A stretch of 64,000 nucleotides of DNA from UBA8514 sp034933685 (GTDB taxonomy: Bacteria; Bacillota; Clostridia; Lachnospirales; Anaerotignaceae): assembly GCA_034933685.1 (NCBI GenBank), contig JAYFNB010000035.1, positions 8,920 to 72,919 of the forward strand, in the 5' to 3' direction. The translations under genes and the position numbers were made by a program. A model generated the notes under the pieces. That model made no database searches and was not told the origin of the DNA. It worked only from the letters and a program-made list of their open reading frames with translations. Shown one piece after another: positions 43,779 to 53,182 of the stretch. The stretch's first letter is position 1. Every line of letters begins with the position of its first letter.

Positions 43779-44090
43779 ATGGATATTATTACTTTAGAGG
43801 AATTAAAACTTTATTTAAGAATTGATTCGGCTGAGGAGGATGGATTTTTACAGTTGTGCATTGACAATGCGGAGGGATTTTTGACCGACAGTATAGATGA
43901 TTTTGCCACTAAAATAAACAATGAACGGTTTAAAAACAAAGCCAAGTTATTAATGATGCGTATTGTTCTGGATATGTATGATAACAGGCAAATGAGCACA
44001 AAAGACAATGAAGAATACAAGTTATTATTTCAAAGTTTTCTTTTGCAGATGCAATATGGTACATATGAAGTGCCAGAAACAACGGTGTAA
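43779..44090 (+). CDS. Head-tail connector (gp6-like)
   Basis: 103 residues. LEELKLYLRIDSAEEDGFLQ then CIDNAEGFLTDSIDDF is the start pattern of gp6/gp15-type connector proteins, which form the ring below the portal. Its place right after the capsid gene agrees. Confidence 0.85.
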   Translation: MDIITLEELKLYLRIDSAEEDGFLQLCIDNAEGFLTDSIDDFATKINNERFKNKAKLLMMRIVLDMYDNRQMSTKDNEEYKLLFQSFLLQMQYGTYEVPETTV

Positions 44091-44106
44091 GGAAGGGGTG
44101 TGTAGT

Positions 44107-44712
44107 TTGGCAGAGATAAGTCCCCAGGAGATTGGTCGGTTTGAAAGAGTTAAGCTTTTGCAACTGGTGAAAGAGGATAATGTATATCAGTGGCAGGCAG
44201 TTCAAGGCGTGTGGGCAGAATTTAAGGCTGATGGTGGAAAAAATTTATTTTCTGCTAATGGCATTGGTGCCAGAAATGCAACCTTTATATTGAGAAGATT
44301 TAATGGCATAACCCTGTTTAATGCGTTTAAGTACAATGGCAAGCACTACTTCTTAACGCTTATTGAAAATTTGGATAGAATGTATCGGAAAGTAACAGCT
44401 GCAGAGATTGAGCCTACCATTTGCAGTTACACGCCAAAAGTCTATTCCAAGGATGAATACAACCGACCTACGGAAATTGAGGGGGAAGAAATTATTTTCC
44501 CTGCTTGTATAACTGAAAAGTTTGTTGGATACACCCAAACGGCAGTAACTGCAAAGACTGAGGTGACTTTCGTGTTTGTAACACCGAAAGAGATTGTGCT
44601 TTTTGTAGGTGATGAGATAGTAGCTGACGGGAAAACCTATCAGATTGAAAAAGTACATTTGTTGGATGAATACAAAAACGAGTATGAAGCAACTGTGAAA
44701 GGTGATGTTTAA
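44107..44712 (+). CDS. Head closure / connector protein
   Basis: 201 residues from TTG 44107, eight bases after GGAAGGGG; a GTG at 44098 is also in frame. The sequence ERVKLLQLVKEDNVYQWQAV, IGARNATFILRR and YNGKHYFLTLIENLDR fits the phage head-tail joining stopper type in length and order, but similarity is weak. It overlaps the next gene by one base (TAATG). Confidence 0.65.
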   Translation: MAEISPQEIGRFERVKLLQLVKEDNVYQWQAVQGVWAEFKADGGKNLFSANGIGARNATFILRRFNGITLFNAFKYNGKHYFLTLIENLDRMYRKVTAAEIEPTICSYTPKVYSKDEYNRPTEIEGEEIIFPACITEKFVGYTQTAVTAKTEVTFVFVTPKEIVLFVGDEIVADGKTYQIEKVHLLDEYKNEYEATVKGDV

Positions 44713-45173
44713 TGGGCATACAGGGTATTTCGGGTCTTAATCGACTTGGAGAGAGTTTTGACCGATTGCTTGAAAGTATGCCAGACAAAAGACGGCAGCT
44801 GCATGAAGCAATTGCAGATAAAGCTGTGCAGGAAGTTCATAGCGATATTGACAAAAACCTAAATGACAACAACGATAAAATTAAAGGATGGCAGGAGGGA
44901 TCAGTGGGAAGTGGTGGAGGATATGCGGCAGTAAGGGCGATTAAAGGAGAAACCGGTGCAAATAGCCCCGGGGCTATTACAAATTATCTTGAAAGCGGTC
45001 ATGCTATACGTAGACCTCGTGTTGACAGACCTATGAGCCAGCGGCGTGTTAAGATGGCCGCCGTTGCTGGCCGTGGATTTTATGCAGATGCTAAAGTAAA
45101 TGCAGAAGCAATAGCAATTGGTCTTTGTGAGCAGTTTGCAGAGGATTTAGCTAGGGGGATTGGAAATGCTTAG
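44712..45173 (+). CDS. HK97 gp10-like head-tail joining protein
   Basis: 153 residues. After FDRLLESMPDKRRQLHEAI comes a glycine-rich middle, then NYLESGHAIRRPR and RGFYADAKVNAEAIA, the gp10 pattern. It belongs to the connector between head and tail. The next gene overlaps by eight bases. Confidence 0.75.
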   Translation: MGIQGISGLNRLGESFDRLLESMPDKRRQLHEAIADKAVQEVHSDIDKNLNDNNDKIKGWQEGSVGSGGGYAAVRAIKGETGANSPGAITNYLESGHAIRRPRVDRPMSQRRVKMAAVAGRGFYADAKVNAEAIAIGLCEQFAEDLARGIGNA

Positions 45174-45615
45174 AACAATGGATATATTAAATGCAATCAA
45201 CCGTGAACTTGTAAAAAAGTTTCCTGATAGGACGGTCTATATTGATAGAATACCCAAAAACTTTGAACGTCCATCTTTTTTACTTGAGTTTGTTACCACA
45301 AGCCTTAACGGAAAAAATAAAAACACGGTTGAAGTTACAGAATATTACACAATTACATGTTATGAAGAAACTGACCGCTGTTACAACAGCGATACGGTGA
45401 AGCTGATCGAAACACAAAGCGATGTTTTAGGAATTTTCAGAGTAGGAAAGCTTGAAGTTTTAGACAGGTGTATCAATATCAAGGCATCCTCCAGTGGACG
45501 GGATGAAGATATTTTTTACATTGACCTTCAGGTTGAGTATTTTGATGAAAGAGGACTTGAGGAAGATGAAAGCGAAATTGCAGAAAATGTTATTGTAAAT
45601 TACAAGGAGGTATAA
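45166..45615 (+). CDS. Tail terminator / neck protein (DUF6838-like)
   Basis: 149 residues from ATG 45166, after GGGGGA. LNAINRELVKKFPDRTVYID, then PSFLLEFVTTSLNGKNKNTV and VEYFDER are typical of the small tail terminator proteins coded just before the sheath in PBSX-like phages. It should stop tail tube growth. Confidence 0.7.
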   Translation: MLRTMDILNAINRELVKKFPDRTVYIDRIPKNFERPSFLLEFVTTSLNGKNKNTVEVTEYYTITCYEETDRCYNSDTVKLIETQSDVLGIFRVGKLEVLDRCINIKASSSGRDEDIFYIDLQVEYFDERGLEEDESEIAENVIVNYKEV

Positions 45616-45617
45616 AG

Positions 45618-46688
45618 ATGGGATTAGGATTGCCAAGTATTAATATTGCGTTTCAGACAACCGCTATTACCGCAATATCAAAATCGGATAAAGGAACTGT
45701 GGCACTGGTTTTAAGAGATGCACAGGGCGGAGGATCGCATTCGATTACGAATACTACACAAATACCGGCTGAACTGGGAGAGGCAAACAAAGCTTACATA
45801 GAAAGAACTTTTTTAGGATACAGCAATCCTCCTAAAAAGGTTCTTTTTTATGTGGTGGGTGAAGCGGATGAACTGACAGCGGCATATACATATCTTGCGA
45901 CTCAGAAGTTTGACTATTTATGTTTACCGCCAGATGCTACGACCGCAGAGTGCACAACATGCAAAACTTGGATTGCAAGCCAGAGGCTGAACAACAATGC
46001 AACCTACAAAGCGGTTTTGCCGGATACGGCAGCCGGTAGTTACGCAATTGTAAACTTTACCACAACAGGAATGACAGACGGTGATACTACATTTACAGCA
46101 GCCCAGTATTGCAGCAGAATTGCCGGGCTTATTGCAGGAACACCAATGAAGATTAGTTGTACTTACGCACCACTTAGTGAACTTACAGATATTGATAGGC
46201 TGACAAAGGACGAACGGACTACAGCGGTTGATGCAGGCGAGTTTATATTAACCCACGATGGGACGAAGGTTAAAACCGAGCGTGCGGTTAACAGCCTTGT
46301 TACAACCACAGAGGACGTTGGGGAGGCCTTTAAAAAGATTAAAATTGTTGAAGCGGTGGATATGATTAACACCGATATAAGAACCACAGCAGAGGACAGC
46401 TATATCGGAAAGTATTCCAACAGCTACAGCAATAAATGCCTGCTGATTACAGCAATTAAAGGATATTTTGATACCCTTGAAAGTGACGGAATCCTTAAAA
46501 AGGGCTATTCAACGGTGGAAATTGACATTGAAGCACAAACAAATTATTTGACTTCCATTGGCACTGACACCACTGACATGACAGAGCAGGAAATTAAAGA
46601 AGCTGACACTGGCAGTTATGTTTTTATTGCCGCAAGTGTGAAGATATTGGATGCAATTGAGGACATCAGCATCAGCATTACATTATAA
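45618..46688 (+). CDS. Tail sheath protein (XkdK-like)
   Basis: 356 residues. LPSINIAFQTTAITAISKSD at the start, LGYSNPPKKVLFYVVG near 66, FDYLCLPPDATTAECTTCKT near 97, and at the end YVFIAASVKILDAIEDISIS match PBSX-type sheaths. Its presence shows a contractile tail. AAGGAGG lies just before ATG 45618. Confidence 0.92.
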   Translation: MGLGLPSINIAFQTTAITAISKSDKGTVALVLRDAQGGGSHSITNTTQIPAELGEANKAYIERTFLGYSNPPKKVLFYVVGEADELTAAYTYLATQKFDYLCLPPDATTAECTTCKTWIASQRLNNNATYKAVLPDTAAGSYAIVNFTTTGMTDGDTTFTAAQYCSRIAGLIAGTPMKISCTYAPLSELTDIDRLTKDERTTAVDAGEFILTHDGTKVKTERAVNSLVTTTEDVGEAFKKIKIVEAVDMINTDIRTTAEDSYIGKYSNSYSNKCLLITAIKGYFDTLESDGILKKGYSTVEIDIEAQTNYLTSIGTDTTDMTEQEIKEADTGSYVFIAASVKILDAIEDISISITL

Positions 46689-46708
46689 AAAAAGGGAGGA
46701 CTAAATAC

Positions 46709-47137
46709 ATGGATAGCTCAAAGAGAGTAATCAACGGGACACATGGGGCTTTATATTTAGATAGTGAAGCCGTGGCAGAAGTCAAAGGTTTTCAAGCAAA
46801 AATAAGTTTTAATAAAACTGAAATTAACCTGTGTGGGCAGATGGCCACAGACGTGAAGATTATCAGCACCAAGGGAACAGGCAGCGTGAGTATGCACAAG
46901 GTGAACAGCCGCATGGTTTTAAAAATTGGGGATGCAATAAAAGAAGGTGAGGATTTACGTTTTGTAATTATAAGTGATCTGGATGATCCAGATGCATACG
47001 GTGCGGAAAGGATTTCTATAAAAAATGTATCCTTTGATGATTTAACCTTGGCAGATTGGGCTTCGGCAACAGCAGGAGTGATTGAAGCACCGTTTACATT
47101 TACGGATTATGATTTGTTGGATACCATTGAAGCTTAA
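46709..47137 (+). CDS. Tail tube protein (XkdM-like)
   Basis: 142 residues. SSKRVINGTHGALYLDSEAV, VKGFQAKISFNKTEINLCGQ and KGTGSVSMHKVNSRM match XkdM, the inner tube. It follows the sheath gene by 20 bases, as in other contractile phages. Confidence 0.9.
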   Translation: MDSSKRVINGTHGALYLDSEAVAEVKGFQAKISFNKTEINLCGQMATDVKIISTKGTGSVSMHKVNSRMVLKIGDAIKEGEDLRFVIISDLDDPDAYGAERISIKNVSFDDLTLADWASATAGVIEAPFTFTDYDLLDTIEA

Positions 47138-47178
47138 ATTTACTTAAAGTGAATTATTAAAAGAAAAGGGGTAATGAC

Positions 47179-47565
47179 ATGGAAAGAAATACAAATGAAA
47201 TGAATGTGCTGGAGCTGTTACTTAGCAACGAGCCACCTAAAGGCAAAGAAAAGGAATTTAGAATTAAGAGGCTTAGTGAAGCTTGGGGACAAGAGGTTGT
47301 GTTTCGGCTAAAGGGATTAGGCTACAACCGTGTTATGGACATGAGAAATGGAGACGACAAGGAAACAAGCATACAAATTGTTTTGTCAGGTGTTACAAGC
47401 CCCAACCTTAAAGACCAAAAGCTTTTGACCAAGTATAATGCACCTACGGCAGGAGAAATGCTGAAAAAGCTGCTTTTGCCAGGAGAAATTGAGGATTTAA
47501 GCAGGGCAATAGAAAAATTAAGCGGCTACAGAGTTGCCACTATTGAAGAGATTAAAAAAAAATAG
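47179..47565 (+). CDS. Tail assembly chaperone, short form (XkdN-like)
   Basis: 128 residues. NVLELLLSNEPPKGKEKEF, RFLKG-type strand (VVFRLKGLGYNRVMDM) and KLLLPGEIEDLSRAIEKLSG fit XkdN. The gene ends in nine A followed by TAG. In the -1 frame, the reading continues for 51 codons (next entry), so this is the G-type half of a G/GT pair that coats the tape measure before tube assembly. Confidence 0.85.
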   Translation: MERNTNEMNVLELLLSNEPPKGKEKEFRIKRLSEAWGQEVVFRLKGLGYNRVMDMRNGDDKETSIQIVLSGVTSPNLKDQKLLTKYNAPTAGEMLKKLLLPGEIEDLSRAIEKLSGYRVATIEEIKKK

Positions 47566-47717
47566 ATGCAAAGCAAGACTTTGAACTTTGGATTGCTTAC
47601 AGGCTATTTGTTGAACACAATGTGCTGCCGTCAAAGTACTATGCGATGACGGCAGGGGAAAAATTGCTTTTAAAAGCGATGTACATTAAAAAGCTTCAGG
47701 AAAGAAAATGCATGTGA
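47562..47717 (+). CDS. Tail chaperone -1 frameshift extension
   Basis: From the run of nine A at 47554-47562, the -1 frame is open for 51 codons to TGA 47715-47717. It has no start codon of its own with a ribosome site near the junction. The sequence DAKQDFELWIAYRLFVEHN, then AMTAGEKLLLKAMYIKKLQE is protein-like and lies where the T segment belongs. Slippage on A-AAA-AAA would give a fusion of about 179 residues. Confidence 0.75.
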   Translation: MDAKQDFELWIAYRLFVEHNVLPSKYYAMTAGEKLLLKAMYIKKLQERKCM

Positions 47718-47736
47718 CGGAGGGAGGTGGAGGAAA

Positions 47737-49809
47737 ATGGGCAGAGATGTGAGCATTGCCATAAGCGCAAGGGATAATTACAGTTCAGCCATAAGAACCA
47801 TGAGCAACACAAGCAGAGCTTTCAGCAAAGACAGTGAAGACCTGCAGGTGAAACTTAATTCGCTGGATAGGACAAAAGCTACCATGAAATTTGATGTGGA
47901 CAGGGCTAAGCGTGCCATGCAGGAGGCACAGAAAGAATATAACAACTTAGCTAGATCCTCTGAAACCTCAGCAGAGCAACAACAAAGGGCGGCAGAGAGA
48001 GTGGTTGAAGCCAGTGAAGCCTATGACAGGGCGCGGCGAAACATGGGGCTGGTGTCTACTGAAATACGCAACACGGAAAGAGATTTAAGAAGTCTTGATA
48101 GCACCTTGAGCCGAACACAAAACCGTGCATCCACAAGTGGCGGTGGTATAGCAGGAACAAGCGGTGTGATGGGTGCATTGGCGGCGGCAGGCATTGGCAA
48201 AATGGTAAATGACATGGTAGGGACGGCAACGACCACCTTTATTGGCAGTGCCTTTGGCAGTGATGCATCCTCAATGATTGAGGGCGTGATATCTGGTGCT
48301 ATTTCTGGTGCCGTTGCAGGATCTGTTATCCCTGGGATTGGAACGGCAGTGGGAACAGCTGTGGGTGCAGCTTCAGGCGTGGTGTCTGGAATAGCCCAAG
48401 TTTATTCAAAGAAGGATGAAGCCTACAAAAGCACAGTGCAGGAAAATTACGAAACCGTTACCCAGGCACAAGCGGACAGTTTGACCAATGGCAGCAGCAT
48501 TGCTGGTGAGAGAGAAACCTCACGTATATCATTTTCTACACTACTTGGTGGGCAGGATATTGCTGACAAGTTCTTAAACGATGTGATTGATTTTTCCAAT
48601 TCAACACCCTTTCAATACGACGATTTAACATCTATGGCAAAGGTTTTGACTACGTATAAATACAAAGTGGACGAACTGATGCCGACAATGAAAAACATAG
48701 GCGATGCAGGTGCGGCTTTAGGTATGAGCACAGGGGATATGAATACTGTGGCTACAGGACTTGGGCGTATGCGTTCCAGCGGTAAAGGTAGTTTAGAATA
48801 CATTAACCTTTTACAGGAACGAGGTATTGATGCCATAGGGTATTTAGCTGAAGCCAAGGGAATTGATAATGCTGAAGTTTATGAGCGTATAAGCAAAGGG
48901 TTGATTGACGGTGCGGAGGCGGCACAGATTATTTCAGATGCCATGAGCAGAGACTACAGTGGTAGTATGAAAGCCATTAGCGAAACCTTTGAGGGGTTAA
49001 GCAGTACGGTATTAGGGCTAAACAATGAACTTGACAACGCCATGGGTGCAGGGTATAACGCTGAGCGCAAAGAAGGTATGCAAAATGAAATAAATTACTT
49101 GAGTGGCGGTAATGGTGAGCGTGTGCAAGATGCCAACGGTGCCATTGGCGAGTATGAAGCGTCCCTTGAAAATACCAAGGAAGCGTTACAAAGACAGCGA
49201 CAGGCACAAGCGATGGTTAGTAATGACTACAAGAAAGCCGAGGCGGTTGGGGATGGCGTTACCATGGGGCGGTTGTTGGCAGAGGCACAGGTGAAGGCAC
49301 AAAATGATTACAACGCAAGCACTGGTGCGCAGGAAATGCTTGCAAGCGAAGAATCATTGATTGAAGGAATTCAGGAAAATACCGCACTGGATGCAAAATA
49401 CTATGAAGCCGGATATTTAAAAGGGCAATGGTTTTCCAAAGGCAGGGTGGCTGCCACAAGTGATGCAAGTTTGATTTTAGGTTCAGAAGAAAGAAACTCA
49501 AATCAATACAATGATGAGGGAAGCATTTGGGGATTTGGGGACACTGATACTAATAAAAAAAACGATGATTCAGCCAAAAAGGCTTTCGGCATGAGTTATG
49601 TTCCTAAGGACAATGTGGAGTACACCTTACATGAAGGTGAAAGAATTTTAACGGCCAGTGAAAACCGTGCGTATTCCTCAGGACAAGGGCGTGGTAATGT
49701 TGTTGTTAGCGGAAACAATTTTGTGGTGCGTGAGGAGGCTGACATTGATAAAATTGCAAGCGAAATTGTTAGACAGATGGAAATAGCAAATAACACTGTG
49801 GGAGGTTAA
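47737..49809 (+). CDS. Tail tape measure protein
   Basis: 690 residues. A coiled-coil N-terminus (AKRAMQEAQKEYNNLARSSE) is followed by a glycine/alanine-rich hydrophobic stretch near 140-225 (MGALAAAGIGKMVNDM, GAISGAVAGSVIPGIG) that could enter the host membrane. A second helical part runs to about 540. The C-terminus ends with a polar segment (YTLHEGERILTASE). Length sets tail length, so the tail should be fairly short. It follows the chaperone, as always. Confidence 0.9.
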   Translation: MGRDVSIAISARDNYSSAIRTMSNTSRAFSKDSEDLQVKLNSLDRTKATMKFDVDRAKRAMQEAQKEYNNLARSSETSAEQQQRAAERVVEASEAYDRARRNMGLVSTEIRNTERDLRSLDSTLSRTQNRASTSGGGIAGTSGVMGALAAAGIGKMVNDMVGTATTTFIGSAFGSDASSMIEGVISGAISGAVAGSVIPGIGTAVGTAVGAASGVVSGIAQVYSKKDEAYKSTVQENYETVTQAQADSLTNGSSIAGERETSRISFSTLLGGQDIADKFLNDVIDFSNSTPFQYDDLTSMAKVLTTYKYKVDELMPTMKNIGDAGAALGMSTGDMNTVATGLGRMRSSGKGSLEYINLLQERGIDAIGYLAEAKGIDNAEVYERISKGLIDGAEAAQIISDAMSRDYSGSMKAISETFEGLSSTVLGLNNELDNAMGAGYNAERKEGMQNEINYLSGGNGERVQDANGAIGEYEASLENTKEALQRQRQAQAMVSNDYKKAEAVGDGVTMGRLLAEAQVKAQNDYNASTGAQEMLASEESLIEGIQENTALDAKYYEAGYLKGQWFSKGRVAATSDASLILGSEERNSNQYNDEGSIWGFGDTDTNKKNDDSAKKAFGMSYVPKDNVEYTLHEGERILTASENRAYSSGQGRGNVVVSGNNFVVREEADIDKIASEIVRQMEIANNTVGG

Positions 49810-49811
49810 GA

Positions 49812-50462
49812 ATGAATGAACTAAGAAAATTTATTTTTATTAACAGCGAAGACAGTGAAGAAATCATATTACCCATTACACCGCCAAGCTATGAAATTGA
49901 CCATGGCATTAAGACGGAAACGGTGAACTTAACGGAACTTGGGGATATCTGCTTACCAGGCAAGCGTTACATGATGAGTATTAAAATTGACTGCGTTTTT
50001 CCATCGATAGAATACAATTTTGTTAATGAAGGGACTGTTTTTGAGCCTTATTACTATGCACAAAAGTTTGAAAAATGGTGTGATGAAAGCAAAATTTTAA
50101 GGTTTATGATAAGCGGTACAAACATAAACACAACGTGTTTTATTAGCAGCATCGTTTTTGGTGAAAAAGATGGAACAAATGATATTTACGCAACACTAAC
50201 CATTGAGCAGTACAGGGTTTTGAGTGCATTCAGCATAGAAGCCACAGGGAATACCACAAACAATGCCAGGGCAGAAGAAACAGCGGCGCCTGAGGTATCG
50301 GTGTACACCATTGTCAGTGGGGACACATTGAGTGGTATTTGCCGAAAGCTTTATGGGGATTCAAGTTTATACCAAAAGCTTGCAAATTATAACGCTATTG
50401 CAAACGCAAACCTTATTTATGCCGGTACAACCATAAAAATACCCGACAAGACCCAGCTGTGA
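49812..50462 (+). CDS. LysM-containing tail/baseplate protein (XkdP-like)
   Basis: 216 residues. The N-terminal part (LPITPPSYEIDHGIKTETVN) is the XkdP type, and a C-terminal LysM domain spans about 165-213 (VYTIVSGDTLSGICRKLYG, then LIYAGTTIKIPD). It is the hub connector that meets the peptidoglycan. GGGAGG lies before the ATG. Confidence 0.88.
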   Translation: MNELRKFIFINSEDSEEIILPITPPSYEIDHGIKTETVNLTELGDICLPGKRYMMSIKIDCVFPSIEYNFVNEGTVFEPYYYAQKFEKWCDESKILRFMISGTNINTTCFISSIVFGEKDGTNDIYATLTIEQYRVLSAFSIEATGNTTNNARAEETAAPEVSVYTIVSGDTLSGICRKLYGDSSLYQKLANYNAIANANLIYAGTTIKIPDKTQL

Positions 50463-50472
50463 GGTGATGAGA

Positions 50473-51444
50473 ATGGAAATTTACATAACAAGCAGTGATG
50501 GGACATTCAATGCAACAAAATATTGCACCACGGTGAGTATTAGTGGGGACTATAGCAGGTGTGTGAGAACCCTTGAATTTGGCATTATGTCAAATGCACT
50601 GGACAGCAATATCCCTGTTATTAAATGTGAGTTAGGCAATGGTGTGGTGGTTATGGAAGACGGTGTGGAGATTTTCAACGGATATATTTTTTCTCGTGAA
50701 AAGCTTACAGGCAAAAGCGAAATCACCTTAACTTGCTTTGACCGTGGCATTTACATAAAACGAAATGAAGCGGTTTACAAGTTTTCCGGAAAGACACCAG
50801 AGGCAGCGGTTGCCAGAATATGCGCTGATTTTGGTATTACCTGCGGAGACGTGGCAAGCACTGGAATCAGCATTAGCCGTAAATTTATTGGGGTGAAGCT
50901 AGTGGATATTATTAGCACGATGTACACTTTGGCCAGTCAACAAAACAGCAAAAAATATTTAATTCGTTTTGATGGTGCAAAGTTATGTGTGATTGAGCGT
51001 GGGACAGACAGTGTGGCAACTCTTGATGGTACGTATAATCTTACAAAATCAACGACCAGTGAAAGCATAGAAAATATGATTAACTGTGTTGTGGTTTATG
51101 ACAAAGATGGAAATCTGCTAAATACCTTTAAAAATGCGGATGCAATCAGTTCCTATGGATTACTGCAAAGCTATTTAAGACAAGGGGATGAGGATGTTTC
51201 CCAAGAGGCAAAAAAGACCTTGGCAGACAATGACGTTACTCAAAAAATAACGGTGGAAAATTTCGGGGATAAGCTGTGCATCACAGGCAACGCCATCACG
51301 GTAAAAGAACCTTACACGGGAGTTTACGGTCTGTTCAACATTGACAGTGATGTGCACACTTGGAAAAAAGGGCAATATTACAACAAGCTTGTAATTAATT
51401 TTAAGCAGATTATGAGCGAAAAAGAATCGGGAAGTGATGATTAA
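50473..51444 (+). CDS. Baseplate hub protein (XkdQ-like)
   Basis: 323 residues from ATG 50473 (a GTG and ATG lie upstream in frame). CTTVSISGDYSRCVRTLEFG, FNGYIFSREKLTGKSEITLT and TGISISRKFIGVKLVDIIST match XkdQ / gene D-like hub proteins, which form the trimer at the tail tip. The next gene begins two bases after. Confidence 0.85.
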   Translation: MEIYITSSDGTFNATKYCTTVSISGDYSRCVRTLEFGIMSNALDSNIPVIKCELGNGVVVMEDGVEIFNGYIFSREKLTGKSEITLTCFDRGIYIKRNEAVYKFSGKTPEAAVARICADFGITCGDVASTGISISRKFIGVKLVDIISTMYTLASQQNSKKYLIRFDGAKLCVIERGTDSVATLDGTYNLTKSTTSESIENMINCVVVYDKDGNLLNTFKNADAISSYGLLQSYLRQGDEDVSQEAKKTLADNDVTQKITVENFGDKLCITGNAITVKEPYTGVYGLFNIDSDVHTWKKGQYYNKLVINFKQIMSEKESGSDD

Positions 51445-51445
51445 A

Positions 51446-51715
51446 ATGCAGGAGAACCCTTATAGCAAAATGATTGCAATCATTAAAAGCAGTGCAAAAG
51501 AACAGGTGCCTGTGATGTTTCGTTATGGCGTTGTTATTTCTGAAAATACCGAAGTAATAAAACGCATTGATGTGGGTGGTATTGAATTTAAAAGCAATGC
51601 TGGAGAATTGGAATGTGCAGAAGGGATTGCACTTAAAAAAGGTGACCGACTGCTTTTAATACCTTTAAACAATGACCAGAACATGTTGATTGTGTGCAAG
51701 GTGGTGGACTTATGA
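51446..51715 (+). CDS. Baseplate protein (XkdR-like, DUF2577)
   Basis: 89 residues from ATG 51446. NPYSKMIAIIKSSAKEQVPV, FRYGVVIS and ALKKGDRLLLIPLNNDQN are typical of DUF2577. It overlaps the next gene by four bases. Confidence 0.82.
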   Translation: MQENPYSKMIAIIKSSAKEQVPVMFRYGVVISENTEVIKRIDVGGIEFKSNAGELECAEGIALKKGDRLLLIPLNNDQNMLIVCKVVDL

Positions 51716-52140
51716 GCGATTTATTTCCAAGCATACAACCCCAAGCCAGTGAAAGTGCCAGCATGGGGCTGTACAAGGAGGTGAAGTGGGACTTTACAAA
51801 CGACTGCCCTATTTTACGCCGTGGCGAACCTGTGATTGTAAGTGGCGCAGAAGCGGTGAAAACATGGGCATGGAATGCATTAAAAACTGCACGCAAAAGG
51901 TATGCCATATTTACATGGGATTATGGCAGTGATTTTGAGCAACTAATCGGTCAAGGCTACAGCGAAGATACCAAACAAATGGAATGCAAAAGATATTTAA
52001 GAGACTGCTTAATGGTGAACCCTTATATTAGTGATGTGACTGATATTGAAATTAGCTTTGAAGGAACTGCCTTAAGCGTATCTTGCAACATTGAAAGTGT
52101 TTATGGTGATTTTGAGATAGGAAGTGATGGGATTGTATGA
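51712..52140 (+). CDS. Baseplate wedge protein (XkdS-like, DUF2634)
   Basis: 142 residues from ATG 51712, behind AAGGTGGTGG. KEVKWDFTNDCPILRRGEPV, KTWAWNALKTARKRYAIF and DYGSDFEQLIG are the DUF2634 pattern (W/gp25-type). It joins sheath and baseplate. Confidence 0.88.
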   Translation: MSDLFPSIQPQASESASMGLYKEVKWDFTNDCPILRRGEPVIVSGAEAVKTWAWNALKTARKRYAIFTWDYGSDFEQLIGQGYSEDTKQMECKRYLRDCLMVNPYISDVTDIEISFEGTALSVSCNIESVYGDFEIGSDGIV

Positions 52141-53182
52141 GGATGTTACACCCGAAAGCCTAAAAGAACAGATTTTGGGTGAAATTACAAAATGGGATAC
52201 ACGAGAGGGCAGTTTTGCGGATATATTAATTTCGCCAACGGCCTATGTTTTATGGCAAACAATACAAAGTCTGAACAGCATTCTTCCCATTGCCTTTGTG
52301 GATGAAACCAGTGGACAATACATTGATAAGCGTTCGGGGGAGTTTGGCATTTATCGAAAGGAAGGAACAAAAGCACGTGTGTTAATGCAGTTTACAGGGA
52401 CAGAGGGTACAGCAATCAGTGCAGGCAATGTGGTTCTTGACGGTGATGGATACGAGTATATAGTGGAAAGCACCATCACTGTAGGGAGTGACGGCACTGG
52501 CACTGGTTACGCTGAGGCAGCAGACGTGGGCGACAGTTACAATGCAGAAAGCAACACCATTACACTGCAATACAAAAACATCAGCGGTATTACAGCGGTA
52601 ACAAACCCAGAAGCGGCAACAGGTGGCACGGATGAGGAAACGGACAGCGCACTTGTGCAAAGGTTATATGATTATTGGCAGACCCCAACCACCAGCGGCA
52701 ATATTTATCACTATAAAAAATGGGCGTTAGAAGTGGATGGCGTGGGTGCGGCTAAAATATTCCCACTTTGGAACGGTAATGGCACAGTTAAAGTGGTGGT
52801 TTCCGACAGCAGTATGCTGCCTGCAAGTGAAAGCATTGTTGAAGCATGTGCAGCGTATATTGAGGAGGTTCGCCCCATCGGGGCAACGGTTACGGTTGAA
52901 AGTGCCAGCCAAAAGGACATTGTTGTGAATGCAGTTTTACAGATGGACCAGAGCAGAACGTTGGCGGATGTGAAAGCAGATATTGAGACCGCCATAGAGG
53001 CATATATAAAAAGTATGGCATTTGAGGCGACTACCCTTTTATACAACAGGATTGCTTACATTATTTTAGGCATTGAAGGGGTTGTGGATTATACATCCCT
53101 TACCTTAAATGACAGCAGCGGAAATGTTGCGATTGCAGACAATGAGGTTGCGGTTTTAACAGGTTGCGAGGTGAGTGAATAG
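52127..53182 (+). CDS. Baseplate J-like protein (XkdT-like)
   Basis: 351 residues from ATG 52127. TKWDTREGSFADILISPTAY, then GTKARVLMQFTGTEGTAISA and KWALEVDGVGAAKIFPLWNG are plain baseplate J features (wedge gp6-like). It overlaps both neighbours, so the baseplate genes are translationally coupled. Confidence 0.92.
   Translation: MGLYEDVTPESLKEQILGEITKWDTREGSFADILISPTAYVLWQTIQSLNSILPIAFVDETSGQYIDKRSGEFGIYRKEGTKARVLMQFTGTEGTAISAGNVVLDGDGYEYIVESTITVGSDGTGTGYAEAADVGDSYNAESNTITLQYKNISGITAVTNPEAATGGTDEETDSALVQRLYDYWQTPTTSGNIYHYKKWALEVDGVGAAKIFPLWNGNGTVKVVVSDSSMLPASESIVEACAAYIEEVRPIGATVTVESASQKDIVVNAVLQMDQSRTLADVKADIETAIEAYIKSMAFEATTLLYNRIAYIILGIEGVVDYTSLTLNDSSGNVAIADNEVAVLTGCEVSE

Noticed and set aside
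44008..44106. Upstream extension of the head closure gene
   Set aside because: It overlaps the connector gene in another frame; GGAAGGGG before TTG 44107 marks the likely start.
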